From Pseudoscleropodium purum (Eukaryota; Streptophyta; Bryopsida; Hypnales; Brachytheciaceae): a DNA stretch of 64,000 nucleotides. A program made the position numbers and the translations under genes. Positions 49,005-60,175 of this stretch are shown here, piece by piece. The stretch lies in NCBI GenBank assembly GCA_963969395.1, contig OZ017799.1, positions 19,160,501 through 19,224,500 of the forward strand, given 5' to 3'. Below the pieces are notes generated by a model. It had not been told where the DNA came from, searched no databases, and saw only the letters and a list, made by a program, of their open reading frames with translations. Position 1 is the first letter of the stretch. Every line of letters begins with the position of its first letter.

Positions 49005-50716
49005 TTATAATTCTTTAGGTCTCTGCATCTTGCTGTGATGTAGTTTGGCCATGGTATAGAAAAGAGATCCATCATAAATTCCACGGACGTGCTCCTTAGA
49101 CACAAAGCCATTGTCATCCCTGATAAGCAGATACGCAAAAAGCCACTCTAGCTTTGCTGCCGTCCACCCAAATAGATCGTACGCATTCATGTTGGCATTG
49201 GTGAGAGTCAGTATCTCGTCAAAGTTTAACCGAGTCTTGTCACTTTTGGCAAATTTGCTGAACAGCTCCTCAAACTTCTCGGGCAAAAACCTGCAAACAG
49301 GAGTCACCCAATTCCGTTTGAAACATGTAGGTTTTACAACTGCAAGCATCAAGCAAACTGATGCTGTGCCAAGGTCTTCCTTTACAGCAAATTTAATGGC
49401 TCATATGCTAGTCAAAAGAGAATAACTATTTGTAAGTCTACCTGCCCTCGGTATTATACACTTCGGTGTCACTGCCATGCTTGTCCTTGTGAATGTTCTT
49501 GATATAGATAGGAAACAAGAGTGATGGAATCCAGGACTGCACAGATCGATCAAACAGACATCCGTAAATAATTCACGTTTCTAGTGTCGAGAGTAGCACT
49601 TAGAATCAGTTAGAAAACGGAATTCATCAAATAGAGAAGTTTCCGAGTCCCAAAACAGGATGAATGGAAGAACACCATGTCAAGCTAAATCTCTTGTTAC
49701 CAATATTTGGAGATCCGAACTTGAGGGTTAGTATTTAATAATTCGACTGTGACTTACATCCAGGGTAGGGTAACTGAAGGCTCCGTTGATAACCACGATG
49801 GCAAGCAAACTGACAAGAAGATTGAATCCAACGGCTCTGAATCCTGCAAAAATGTTAAGCACCATGATTGATTCATACTCCACCAGATACGTTAAGGTAA
49901 TCTACTTTGTTTCGTGGTGTGTACCTCGGAAGGTTTCCCAGGGATAAATAATGCCATCGTTGTCGAAATCGAAGAACAAGACGTGTTGCTGCAGCACGGA
50001 ATAGTCATGACTCTCATATTCGGGCATTCCATGTGGGTTGTCAGCGTCCACGACCTCCAACGCCTGCGACACATCTGCACCACCAGCCACACATGGGATC
50101 GAGAATACAACAGACTTCTAGTCCCTCGAAAATATTCCCAATTTATAATAGATTAAGATAGAGAATTCTATAACTATTAGGGACCAAATCCCGTCCCCTG
50201 TTACCAAACCTATTCATACACTTGACCTTCAATTCGCAAGTTGGGTGTAAGCACGACTTGGCTAAATGTCTGACCATTGATCGTTGAATTGAATAGGGGT
50301 TGTCTACCGTCCCTTTAATAGTGTTTGCAACCTCCCACTTCAGTGATGGCATAAGTAAACATCATACATTGAGTGAGATTTTTCGATCTCAAGAAAGATT
50401 AGCTATATTAATCCAAAGTGATCTCTCCTGGAGCTTCTATACTAATCTCCCAATGAAAGCACACTCCTAAATATTGGTTAAAATGCTTAATAAAGTGACA
50501 AACAGTATCTGCATATGATAAGTATTCAAAGCAATTATATCATACTAAAACATTGTTTATCAGTATAACGAGACACTTACTTGGTAGAGGGATGGCTTCG
50601 AGGCTATGCGGGGACACGAAGCGTTGGGAGGTCATAGGAGCCTTGGGAACCAACGTCTCCACATACCCATCCTGACCTAATGTCGTCTCGCAAACGTTAG
50701 CTGCAGTCGCCGCCAT
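49005..50716 (-). CDS. Caleosin / peroxygenase
   Basis: Caleosins are Ca2+-binding, haem-dependent peroxygenases of lipid droplets and ER, often induced by abscisic acid and drought. Five exons on the minus strand (50716-50581, 50074-49925, 49843-49758, 49536-49442, 49290-49005) join to 250 residues with consistent phases. The single EF-hand loop is [12 protein letters not shown] in exon 2, preceded by the conserved QQHVLFF, whose His is a likely haem ligand. A hydrophobic segment ([20 protein letters not shown]) leads into the proline knot region ([12 protein letters not shown]). The family block [18 protein letters not shown] and the C-terminal [12 protein letters not shown] follow. The N-terminal extension before the EF-hand is longer than in some seed caleosins. 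It appears intact. Confidence 0.95.
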
Positions 50717-52004
50717 GGTGATACTTTGACTTGCGGAGTAGAGGAGCTGCTTGAAGTTTGGCCAGCAGCAAAGTTCGGGAAGCTAGATGCAAGAACGATG
50801 GGATTCAATTCAAAGCAAGGGAAATGGCATCTATATCCTGTATACAGGCAGCAGCAAATTATCCAGATCTAGAATAAGACGAAGTTGGGGAGCAGGAGAT
50901 ATTTACAAAGAGAGAAGGGAGGTTGCGTAAAAAGCATACAGCCCAAGAAACGCAAATATTGCCTCCTTGCAGTAGGAAATACTAGGTAGCTGAAAAAACC
51001 CTGTGACGTGGTCACTCTGCCACTCTGGTAGCAGTTTCACATCCTAGCTCCGACTTTCTGCAACATCCGCAACTACTGCACTGTGCAACACACTCAAACC
51101 TCTTCCATCGTACCATCCGGGTCCCAATTCTTACACAATAATACGGTTTCACAGATGGACAAGTTGCTACTATAAGGGGAGTCAAAGTGAGGTTAAGAGG
51201 CTGAGTCACAGTAGCTTTAGTGCTTCAGTAAGCGAGTTGAGGGGAAGCCTTACTCATCCCTTGAGTAAGTGCAAGATTCTTCAACGATTCTTGGTTATTC
51301 ACTCTCCTTTCACATGCATGTCTACAAGTAGTTGGGGAATGAGGGCTCCTTACTGTGACTCCCCCTCAGTAGTGTGGTAAGTCTTCAAGATATTCTAGAA
51401 TATCCTTTTAAAGTAGCTAATAGTAAAGAGTTGTGAGTGTTAGTGTTGCACTGCCAGCTTCAATCGACTTCCATTGTACCCCCTGCGCTGCTACTTCCAC
51501 TCGAACCTCCCTAGCTTGGTAACCCTAATTTCCGTATGCATATTCCTAATCTATCTGAAAGAGGGCTCCAAGTGTTGCATGTAACTGTGAGAGGGCCAAT
51601 GTTTATAAACCATGAGCTGTGTAGAGAAATCCGACAAATTGACAAATTGACGAATCCGACAGTTGAATCCCAAATCTCTTTCCATGCCTATGAAGTTGGT
51701 GGAAATTTCATTAAGAAGAGGAAGATGTAACATTTGGAGGTGCTATTGCTACATTGCAATTCCTGACGTAAGAAGAAGCGCTCGGCAAATTTCACGATGC
51801 TCCTCTGTTTGAACCATGGTTTACATCGACTGATAAGACAAAGAATGATGTCAGCTACAAGTGCTCTAGTGGCAGTTTGCAAAAACTCATGAGATTCCCC
51901 TGAAAACAGTTCAAGTGACCTCAAATATCCACTGAATGCATATCCGTTCCGCTCGAGGGGAAATTCACGAAATACAAAACCTACATGTAATTAAGCCCTA
52001 AACC
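50717..52004. other. Intergenic between caleosin and TIM17
   Basis: This holds the caleosin promoter and the TIM17 3' region; both genes read leftward. No further gene is supported. The frames at 51536-51733 and 51688-51924 overlap on opposite strands and lack features. Confidence 0.45.
51003..51014 (-). promoter_or_regulatory. Possible ABRE upstream of caleosin
   Basis: GACGTGGTC, containing the ACGTGG core of abscisic-acid response elements, lies about 290 bp upstream of the caleosin start. Abscisic-acid control is known for several plant caleosins, but a single core in this much sequence can arise by chance. Confidence 0.3.
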
Positions 52005-52703
52005 TCACTTAAGATCAAAACCTGGCGTCGGAGGCGCGGGATTTGCATCGAAGCTATCCAACTTCTCGCTTCTAACCGGCTCCGGCTCTTCATTCTTGCG
52101 TCCAAACCAACCACCGAAGAATGACGGTGTCTCAGGCTCCGAAACTGGTGGATACGATTGCGAATACGTCGAAGAAGAAGCAGAAGAAGGTTGACCCGTC
52201 TCCGGATACACTCCACCCGGGTAACCAAGCCCTGCTGAAGCTCCAGCCATCGGAGGCATTTCTCCCATGGGCGGAGGCTGCGCTAAACTGGCCAACGTTC
52301 TATTCAACATGATTCCCGCGCCCTCAATTAACCCTAACAACACGCCTCCGAAGACGGCCGACCTCGCAGCAGACCTCGCCCCAGCCCGCAGTTGCAGAAA
52401 ACCTCCGGTGGCCGCACCAGCGGCGATCGAGTTCCACGGATCCTCCTTCTGTCGCAAGTAAACCATCGAGCAATCGAACGTACTGAACAAACCACCCCAG
52501 ACAGCAAAACTACCTCCGAGACGTGGGGCATTTAAGCGCACGGCCTGCGTCCCGCCAATCAATCGCTCGCCTTTCGGAGAATTCTTCATGCCTTTGATGA
52601 AATGCCAAGCTGAGCCGCCCACGGCGCCCATGCTGAACGCGCCCCCGATGTCATCCAGGATGCGGTCGGGACACGGCTCCCTCGCGTGATCGGGAGTCGA
52701 CAT
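52005..52703 (-). CDS. TIM17: TIM17, mitochondrial inner-membrane translocase subunit
   Basis: Core subunit of the TIM23 presequence translocase, in the mitochondrial inner membrane, Tim17/Tim22/Tim23 family. One exon encodes 232 residues. The start at 52703 (MSTPDHAREPCPDRILDDIG) is chosen because it matches the family N-terminus; the frame stays open upstream to 52892 but that part is not family-like. The conserved Tim17 text follows: GGAFSMGAVGGSAWHFIKG, RLGGSFAVWGGLFSTFDCSM, RQKEDPWNSIAAGAATGG and a final Gly-rich membrane segment near GVLLGLIEGAG. Four short membrane segments are expected. The C-terminal 90 residues are Pro/Ser-rich with FFGGWFGRK, as in plant TIM17 isoforms with an extension. 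It appears intact. Confidence 0.95.
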   Translation of the reverse strand: MSTPDHAREPCPDRILDDIGGAFSMGAVGGSAWHFIKGMKNSPKGERLIGGTQAVRLNAPRLGGSFAVWGGLFSTFDCSMVYLRQKEDPWNSIAAGAATGGFLQLRAGARSAARSAVFGGVLLGLIEGAGIMLNRTLASLAQPPPMGEMPPMAGASAGLGYPGGVYPETGQPSSASSSTYSQSYPPVSEPETPSFFGGWFGRKNEEPEPVRSEKLDSFDANPAPPTPGFDLK

Positions 52704-55700
52704 CTCGGGCGTTTGAATCTGCAAATGAATACTCTGATTTGCGAATTCTTCTCTGCCACCGCAAACCCAAGGAATATGCCCGAAAACCTTCAAATTTTTC
52801 ACAAATTTGCAAATTCTACCTCCACAAACAACATGAATGTGTCTGAAATGATGGAAAAGAAAGGGACGCTCAGAGTCTGCAAGAAAAAACACGAAAATGA
52901 GCCGGTGGGGAAGAGAGGGATGACAATTGAGACACCGAGGTGTCGAATTGTGAAGAAACCCCCAAAGTGAGATAGACAGGGGTGAACGCGAAACCCTAGG
53001 CGGGCGAGAAGTTTCGTCGTTAAATCTCCCCCGTTTCTCGTTCTGCTTTTCGTCCGATTCAGCTACAATAAATAGTTATCTATTTTACAAATTTTGGGCA
53101 TGTGACATCCCAACTTTGAACTCTTTTTGGGTGTGAGTTTTTAATCTTTTCTGAGATTTTTTGGAGAAGGAAAGATACGTGAATAGATGTTTTATACATG
53201 TCTCCTCAATCAAATTCAAAAACTTCATCATCAATTGTTTTCAAATGAATTATCAAATAAAACCATTAAAAAATTGACTTTAAAAATTCACCAAAAATAG
53301 AGTTTTGATTTTTTTTGAACTTGGAATTTGGTATCCTTGATTGAAATATTTATGCTTGCCAAATTATACCAATTATATTCCACATTGTGCAAAATTCTTT
53401 TAATGACTCAAATAATCAATATGTATTTTTTATTAGAGACCATTGTATTTGATGGATTACCAATTTAGATGAATCCCAAAAATTCTACATTGGTCAAGTT
53501 GGAAGACATTCTTCAAAGCAACAACATTGAAAATCTTACAAATCAGGGATTTAGAGTTTTTTCTACAGTTGAATTTTTGTTGGATTTTGACCAATATAAG
53601 GGAAATATTTGATTTTTTTAAATATTCTTTTTCATTAGAAGAAAATTGTGGCTACCACAAACCATTGAAGAACTAAATGTCATATACAACTACCTTGCAA
53701 CTTTAGTCATTATTAGCACCAAATTTTACATGTTCATTGTTGTAGTCACAAAGTAGTCATAGAATAAAAGTTAGTTGGTTATAGGAGTATAATTGAGTTT
53801 AAATTCAAAATGAATATGATCTATTTTTCATTCAATATTTAAAATAGTTGTTAGTGTAGACGTCATGCTGTAAATGTACACATTATATAAAATATGTATA
53901 TTCACATTATTTAAATAAGTTTGAATGTTTATAATATTATAAAGAAGATAACATTATTTGAGATGACTTTAAGGTAATGCCTTCTTTTTGCTATTATAGG
54001 CAACAATATAAAAAAGGATTCACTTGAAAGCTTCATCTCATTTGATATTCTTCTTTTTTGTTTTTTATTTAAATTATACAATGTTGAACTAAAGGATTTT
54101 GTAAGTCTCAAGATGAAAAATCTCAACTGAAGTTGAATTAAAAAAAAATTTATCGCAATTATCAGATTAGCCACAATTACCATTAGATCTTTTATTGCTA
54201 CATGGGCAACTAGAAGATGAAATTGGGCCATCTCAACCACCAAAACAACCTCACATGATAAAACAATGATATAGTAATCTTCAACGTGATACTCGGACAT
54301 TGGTGATTCAATTGTAGGTTGGATATGTTGAACTCAACAACCGTAAAGTTATATTTAAAGAATGTTTTAAAGGCTCAAACGACGAGTAATATTATTGCAT
54401 GATGAGGCCTATTGAAAAGAGTTGTAGTCACTGATGATGTTTAGAAGGGCGAGTTAATTCTTTAACTAAGGCGAATCGTATCGATTATATTGCTACTATT
54501 ATCAAATACATGCTCAAATTTGTACAAATAAAGTGATATTTTGATTAGAGTTTTAATTTTTTACTTTTACTAGATATATGTCAAATTCTAGTTCTTTATT
54601 TCATAGTTGGAGTGATTTCTTCCAATAATTTTGTATTTGTGAAGTAGTATAAAGAAAATATTCAAATAGTTTGTCTTTTAGGTGAATTTGAAGTAAATTT
54701 CTTTCAAAAATAAAGATAAAAATAAAAATAAAGAGATAGTTGTGGGGCCAAATAAGTGCTCAATTATTAATATTGTAGCTTTGAGAGTTAGGAGTTAACT
54801 CCACTTGTTTGTGTAATTAAAGTGGAGATAAGGTGAAAAAAAAGGTGGATACTATTCATCTTCTCTTCCATTGCGAGTTTAAGGAAGACTCAAATGTTTG
54901 AAGGCTCATTGTGTTGTGAATTTGAAAAATTTTGAAATGAAATTTGAAGGAGTTGTATATAATAATATGTAGTTTCTAAATTGATCTCATTTGCTTGATT
55001 TGAAGTTGTGAATCAAAAGTTGTATTAGTTTGAGTGAAAAAAGGTTTTTTGCCTTTGAAATTAAAAGGCAAAAACTTCAACTGGTTATAAAAAACAGATA
55101 GGTTCTTGGTTTGTAATGATATTTAGAAAAAAATGTAAGAAATTGTATTAGCTTTCTATAAAAATATCATCCATTTTATTTGAAGTTTATATAAATGAGT
55201 TGTGAGTGTAAAAGTGAAGGAGGGTCTGCTACCTTTTTTTCTCACGGCCGAAACTTTGGATGGCCATAGAAAGTGAACAGAGTTTTAAAATTATTTGAAA
55301 TTTGGAGGAAAAGTAGAAGTTTGAGTTAACTTTCCAGAAATCTATCATTTACCTCATTTGAAGTTGTAGAGTAATGGTAGCACTCACCAAAGTTCAGCTT
55401 GAGAATTAAAAGTTAAAGTTGAAAATTGGAGAAAGTTTTGAAGACTTGTGTGTGTGGCTTGTAGCTTTGTAAAATATGTTGTTGCGAACGATTTAGGTTA
55501 CATCAATGCTAGCCTTATTTTGTGTCGTAAGTGACAAAGTGGAGTTAATTGCTCATATGATCGAGACTAAGTGTCGAAGTGAGGTTAATGGTCCACATGG
55601 TTGAAACTTGCTTGTTTTCACGGTAAAGCTTGATTCTTAAAGTTGGTCATTGGGAGTTTGAAAATTTAAGAGTCAATCTTTCGGACGGTTCAGCTTGTGG

Positions 55701-56280
55701 TCTGGCTATCCCGTTTTACCCATCTTATATCCCGTAGTTTCTTATCCCCACCTTTTATCTTTAAATCCATTTGGAACCGCATCAAGATAGGCTAGTGGGA
55801 AGAGATTTCAAAATCAAGTAGAAGATTCGACATTCGAGGTTGAAGATTTTCTTTTTACAATTACGCGTATTCAATTCCTAAGTCATTTCAAGTCGTAGCC
55901 AGAATCCCCATGATTTCCCAAGGCAAACACTCTCAAGACGACAACACTTTGTGAAATCAACCATGTTGATCTACAATTATAAAAAATAATTCTACTAAGA
56001 AAGCAAATGCATTCAACTAAAAAAATGATTAGAATTGTATAATGATTGTGGTTTTTCCAATTGTCTTGTATTAATTATCCCATATCAATTGTGAAGAATA
56101 CTATTGATACAGAATAAGGACATATAAGACTTGCAAATTGTTGTACTCTATGTCATGAGTTTTATTAATAGAATTCTCTAATTTTGACAATCTATAGAAA
56201 TCTAAAAATATTTAAAATCTAAGAAATTTTTAATCATATGAAATTACAATGTTTTTTAAACAAGTAAAATCTATCAGATA
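52704..56280. other. Intergenic, nothing recognised
   Basis: The first 350 bp are TIM17 5' sequence. The rest is A/T-rich without a supported gene. The frame at 53929-54300 is hydrophobic by base composition only. Confidence 0.45.
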
Positions 56281-56476
56281 CAAGGTTGATAGGACGATCG
56301 GACATCCAAGACGTCCGGACGCGGACGCAGCGTCCGCCCTATCAACCCTATCCGCCCCGCCCCGCCCGTCCGCCTTCCGATGGCGGGAAGGACGCTGCGT
56401 CCGCTGGCGTCCGTGAGGACGGACGTCCGGGTTACAGACGCTATTTTGGGGCGGACGTACTGATTTGTCAACCCTG
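56281..56476 (+). mobile_element. GC-rich hAT-like miniature element, copy 4
   Basis: The ends are CAAGGTTGAT and GTCAACCCTG. The flanks ATCAGATA (56273-56280) and ATCAAATA (56477-56484) are an 8 bp duplication with one mismatch. At 196 bp it is the shortest copy, lacking most of the middle repeats. Confidence 0.9.
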
Positions 56477-57089
56477 ATCAAATACCAATATTTGAATTTT
56501 TGAAATCTACAAAAGAAGATAGATCTAAAATTTTGAAATCTAAAAATCATTGAGATTAGAATTCCAAAATCTACACATCTACAAAATCTATGTGGCAATA
56601 AATGCCTTATAGGCAACCACATAAAAAAATTATGTTGATAGACTTTCAACTAAGCTATGAGATGAGATACAACCCATTATACTTTATAACTACAATTCCA
56701 AGAGTGGCTTGTCTATTGTGATTACAAGTCCCCAAATTAGCACAAGTCGTAAATTATGTTTTATGCAACTAAAAAATCAATTATTCTTTGTAGTTGTAAA
56801 AGTTAACATTGATTTTCTTCTAGTATTTGAACTTTAAAAATAAATTATATATTTTCAAAAGTATTGAAAACAAATGTAATAAAAATTGACCAAATGAATA
56901 GAAACTCTATATTTTATGCAAGAATCTAAAGGGAACATTTTTGCAAACATGTCACAATGAGATGCAATTATGATAACCTCAATGGACTCTATTTGAGTAT
57001 AAATGATTCCCTCTCATTGGTTGAATTGAAATATGACATTTTTATAATGTTATATAACATTATGTAGTCCTTCTCATTAGAAGAAATTT

Positions 57090-57115
57090 GGAGGGGGGGA
57101 GGGGGGGAGGGTTGT
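57090..57115. repeat. G-run tract
   Basis: Three runs of six or seven G separated by single A, with further GGAGG and AGGG at the edges. It is a candidate four-stranded G-structure. Confidence 0.6.
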
Positions 57116-57259
57116 TTCAAGCCTATTCTCCCAATGTTGTTTCTTTGGTAGATTGAAAACAACCATTGTCAATTTTTTATTTTAAAAAAAAATTTAGAAT
57201 GCAAAAAAAAACAAAAAAATAATTTTTTTAAATTTGGTCACGTGGTAGTCACCAAGCCA

Positions 57260-57937
57260 TAGGGTTGACGAATCTCTACGTCTGCCCGAAAAAGGCGTCC
57301 GTAACCCGAACGTCCGGACGTCCGTCCTCACGGACGTCAGCGGACGCAACGTCCCTCCCGCCGTCGGAAGGCGGACAGGGGGGCGGACGGCTCGAGGTGG
57401 ACGCTCAGATCATGCGGACCAGATCAGTCCGCGTGTCGATTGGACGGCCGTAACCGGGCGGACGGGTATCGGGGCGAACGGGGCGGACGGGGCCAGGGTT
57501 GACAGGACGTCCGGACGTTGTGTCTGCAGCGTCCGCTGACATTCGCGTCCGCCCGTCCGCCCGGTTACGACGGTCCAATCGAAACGCGGACTGATGCGGT
57601 CCGCACAATCTAGGCATCCGCATTGGGCCGTCCGCCCCGTCCGTCCGCCTTCTGACGGCAGGAGGGACGCTGCGTCTGCTAGCGTTCGTGCGTCCAGACG
57701 TTTGGAAAACGGACGCTATTTTGGGGCGGACGTTGAGATTCGTCAACCCTGGACGGGGCGGACGGCTCGAGGTGGACGCCCAAATCATGCGGACCAGATC
57801 AGTCCGCGTGTCGATCGGACGACCGTAACCGGGCGGACGGGTATCGGGGTGGACAGTGTCCGCGAATGTTAGCAGACGCTGCGGACACAGCGTCTGCGTC
57901 CGGACGTCCCGGACGTCCGACCGTCCTGTCAACCCTG
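57260..57937 (-). mobile_element. GC-rich hAT-like miniature element, copy 5, host of copy 6
   Basis: The ends are TAGGGTTGAC and GTCAACCCTG, with exact 8 bp duplications CCAAGCCA at 57252-57259 and 57938-57945. A second copy (57494-57751) is inserted in it. Removing that copy leaves about 412 bp with two direct copies of a roughly 95-110 bp middle segment (57384-57493 and 57760-57855, sharing CATGCGGACCAGATCAGTCC). Confidence 0.95.
57494..57751 (+). mobile_element. GC-rich hAT-like miniature element, copy 6, nested
   Basis: The ends are CAGGGTTGAC and GTCAACCCTG, with exact 8 bp duplications GACGGGGC at 57486-57493 and 57752-57759, both inside the outer copy. It is 258 bp long and in opposite orientation to its host. 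Confidence 0.95.
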
Positions 57938-57945
57938 CCAAGCCA

Positions 57946-60175
57946 TGTCAAGCAGCAACTGTAGGCTACTACAACGTTGTTCCCCTAACCTTGGCAGCTT
58001 AGGGAACTTATAGTCTTCCAAAGGGGCTAAAAATCTTTTAATGTTCAAGACCTTTGAATGACCAAGATTCTTCAATCATTCAATAGTTGAGGTTTGATAA
58101 CATAAAACTCTTTGTTTGCAAGAAATGACATCCCTTGCCACTCCTTCAATCCAACATGCTATTTCTCATACTAGGCTCTACTTTCACATCACCCATAGAC
58201 TCCGTAACCTCAATGGAATCTATTTCAAGACGTATGATTATTTTTCATTGGATGAGGAAGGCATATTATATTTTATAAGGTAAAATTGCTTTAGCATTAT
58301 GATGACTTTACGCTTGACCTTGTTTTGGACCCTTAATAGAGCACAACTAACCAAGATCCAACCATCAAGGGTTTGTCCAAAAATGTGAAAGCCGAGGCTT
58401 ATTACTAGAAATAATATGTTGAAATACAAGAGTGGTGAGGGATGCTTTAGTTTCCTCCTTTGTAGGTGGGGTTCATAGATCAAAAAGTTTCATTTATAAG
58501 AACATCTTTAATATAACTTGTATTTTGACCAAGCTCCAAATTTATTTTTAACTTTTGAATGGTATATAATTCAAACTTTAAATTATTATCAATAGGAGCG
58601 CATTCTAATGCAATTTGAGTAGGACTAGTAGTTACAAGGAAAATTCAAATTTAATCCTTAAAAGACGAACTAGTTGTCTTAGAAATCATATGTTTTGGTA
58701 TCGTGCGAATTTTTGGCTTAAAAAAATAAAAAAGTACTCGTTTGAAGTCAAACTACTAGAAATGACCTTCTTTTTTCACACAAAATTTGAAGGATGAATA
58801 GTTGAATTTTTGTTTTACATTTAGAGATTCTTTGTCATTCATTAGTTGAAAAACATCTTCAACATTGTTTATGGATTAAACATTTGATAATGATAAGAAA
58901 CCACTTCAAAAATTAGCTAAAAGACCAAAATTATAGAGTTCTTGGCAAATCAATGAAATCATAGCTACTAAAGAAAAATTTGGTATGTTCATTGCCAGTC
59001 ACTCCTGACCACATTTAGAGTGTCAATGGCAAAAAAAATTCTTTGGTTTGTCAAGACCTTTACAATTTTAACTTTTACCTTGCTCTAGAAGTGATTGTCC
59101 ACTGTCTAAGTTTGAATTTTCTTATGTCTATTCAAAGTATTTTTGGATGCACTTCTAGTGATAATAATTTCAAGTTCAAATTATACAGGAGTCAAAAGTT
59201 AGATAAACCATGTGGACTAAGGATGCTTTAACATATTGGAGCAGGGAGGCGAAGAGTGCTTCTACGGTGACACTCGACCAAGAGTAACCTGGTACGGTTA
59301 GCTTACAATTCATGAAAAAGTTTGCATTCAAAGATGCTCTACAGTGAAAGGAGCATTGACTCTTGGGAAGCAAAGACTCCCCTGCCTCGACGTGCAGCAA
59401 TGATCACTATGCGACTACAGTAATCTGTGTGGACATCAGTGGACAAATTAAAGTCTACACAGTTATGACCTTCAAGCTTCCAAGTACATGAATTCGATAC
59501 ACATGCTGTCTAATTCATTCACATTCTTACACTTGGATTGCAAGCCAACTAATATGACTCGTGGCATCATTTGAACTTACAGAGAGAAACGTTGGTAGGA
59601 ACAAGACGTTCATGCTTGTTGCAGTACAAGTTTTATTGCGCATCGATCATTTGAAGTGACGAAGAAGCAGCAGAACGGAAGTACGTTAGTCGTAGGATCA
59701 GTTCACGTTTGTTTGTAAACTTGTTTATACGTTCAAGTGTAGTAGCATCATTGATTCCAAGTGATGGAGAAGTATAATGTTGCATGGTTCTAGCTAGCTA
59801 AGACAAGTGATTGCATGTTTCCAAGTATCATTTGGAGTAAAGATGAAGAGTTCGAACTCAAGCTGGTTATTTGCAATCTAATATATTATGTTAAAAGTCA
59901 GTATGGAATTCATATCAGCTCACAGGGAGTTTGTAGGATTTCCTCGAACTCACGGGGGAGAGAGAGAACATCAGGAAAATTGAATGCGAGCCCCTGTCAT
60001 CACACAGGGGATTCAGTGTATGTATTCCCCTGTCTCACCTTCCCCCCTTGCATCTATAGCTTCTCTGTGTGCCGTTAGTCTTAGGGTCGATCGAGTCTAC
60101 TGGGGCTTGTGCTACCGACATCAGCATCATTTTCAGAAGTTATTATAATTTTCTTTTGCAGAATAGAATCAAAGA
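57946..60175. other. Intergenic, VWA/cache gene upstream region
   Basis: No gene is supported. Base composition becomes more balanced after about 59220, likely promoter and 5' untranslated sequence. A T-rich tract ending in TTTTGCAG at 60154-60161 may be a 5' untranslated acceptor. Confidence 0.4.

Noticed and set aside
52005..52892. TIM17 start at 52892
   Set aside because: The 63 extra codons do not resemble the family N-terminus, while MSTPDHAREPCPDRILDDIG at 52703 does.
57405..57941. 178-codon minus-strand frame
   Set aside because: It spans the two nested miniature elements. The open frame follows from GTCCG repeats that lack stops.
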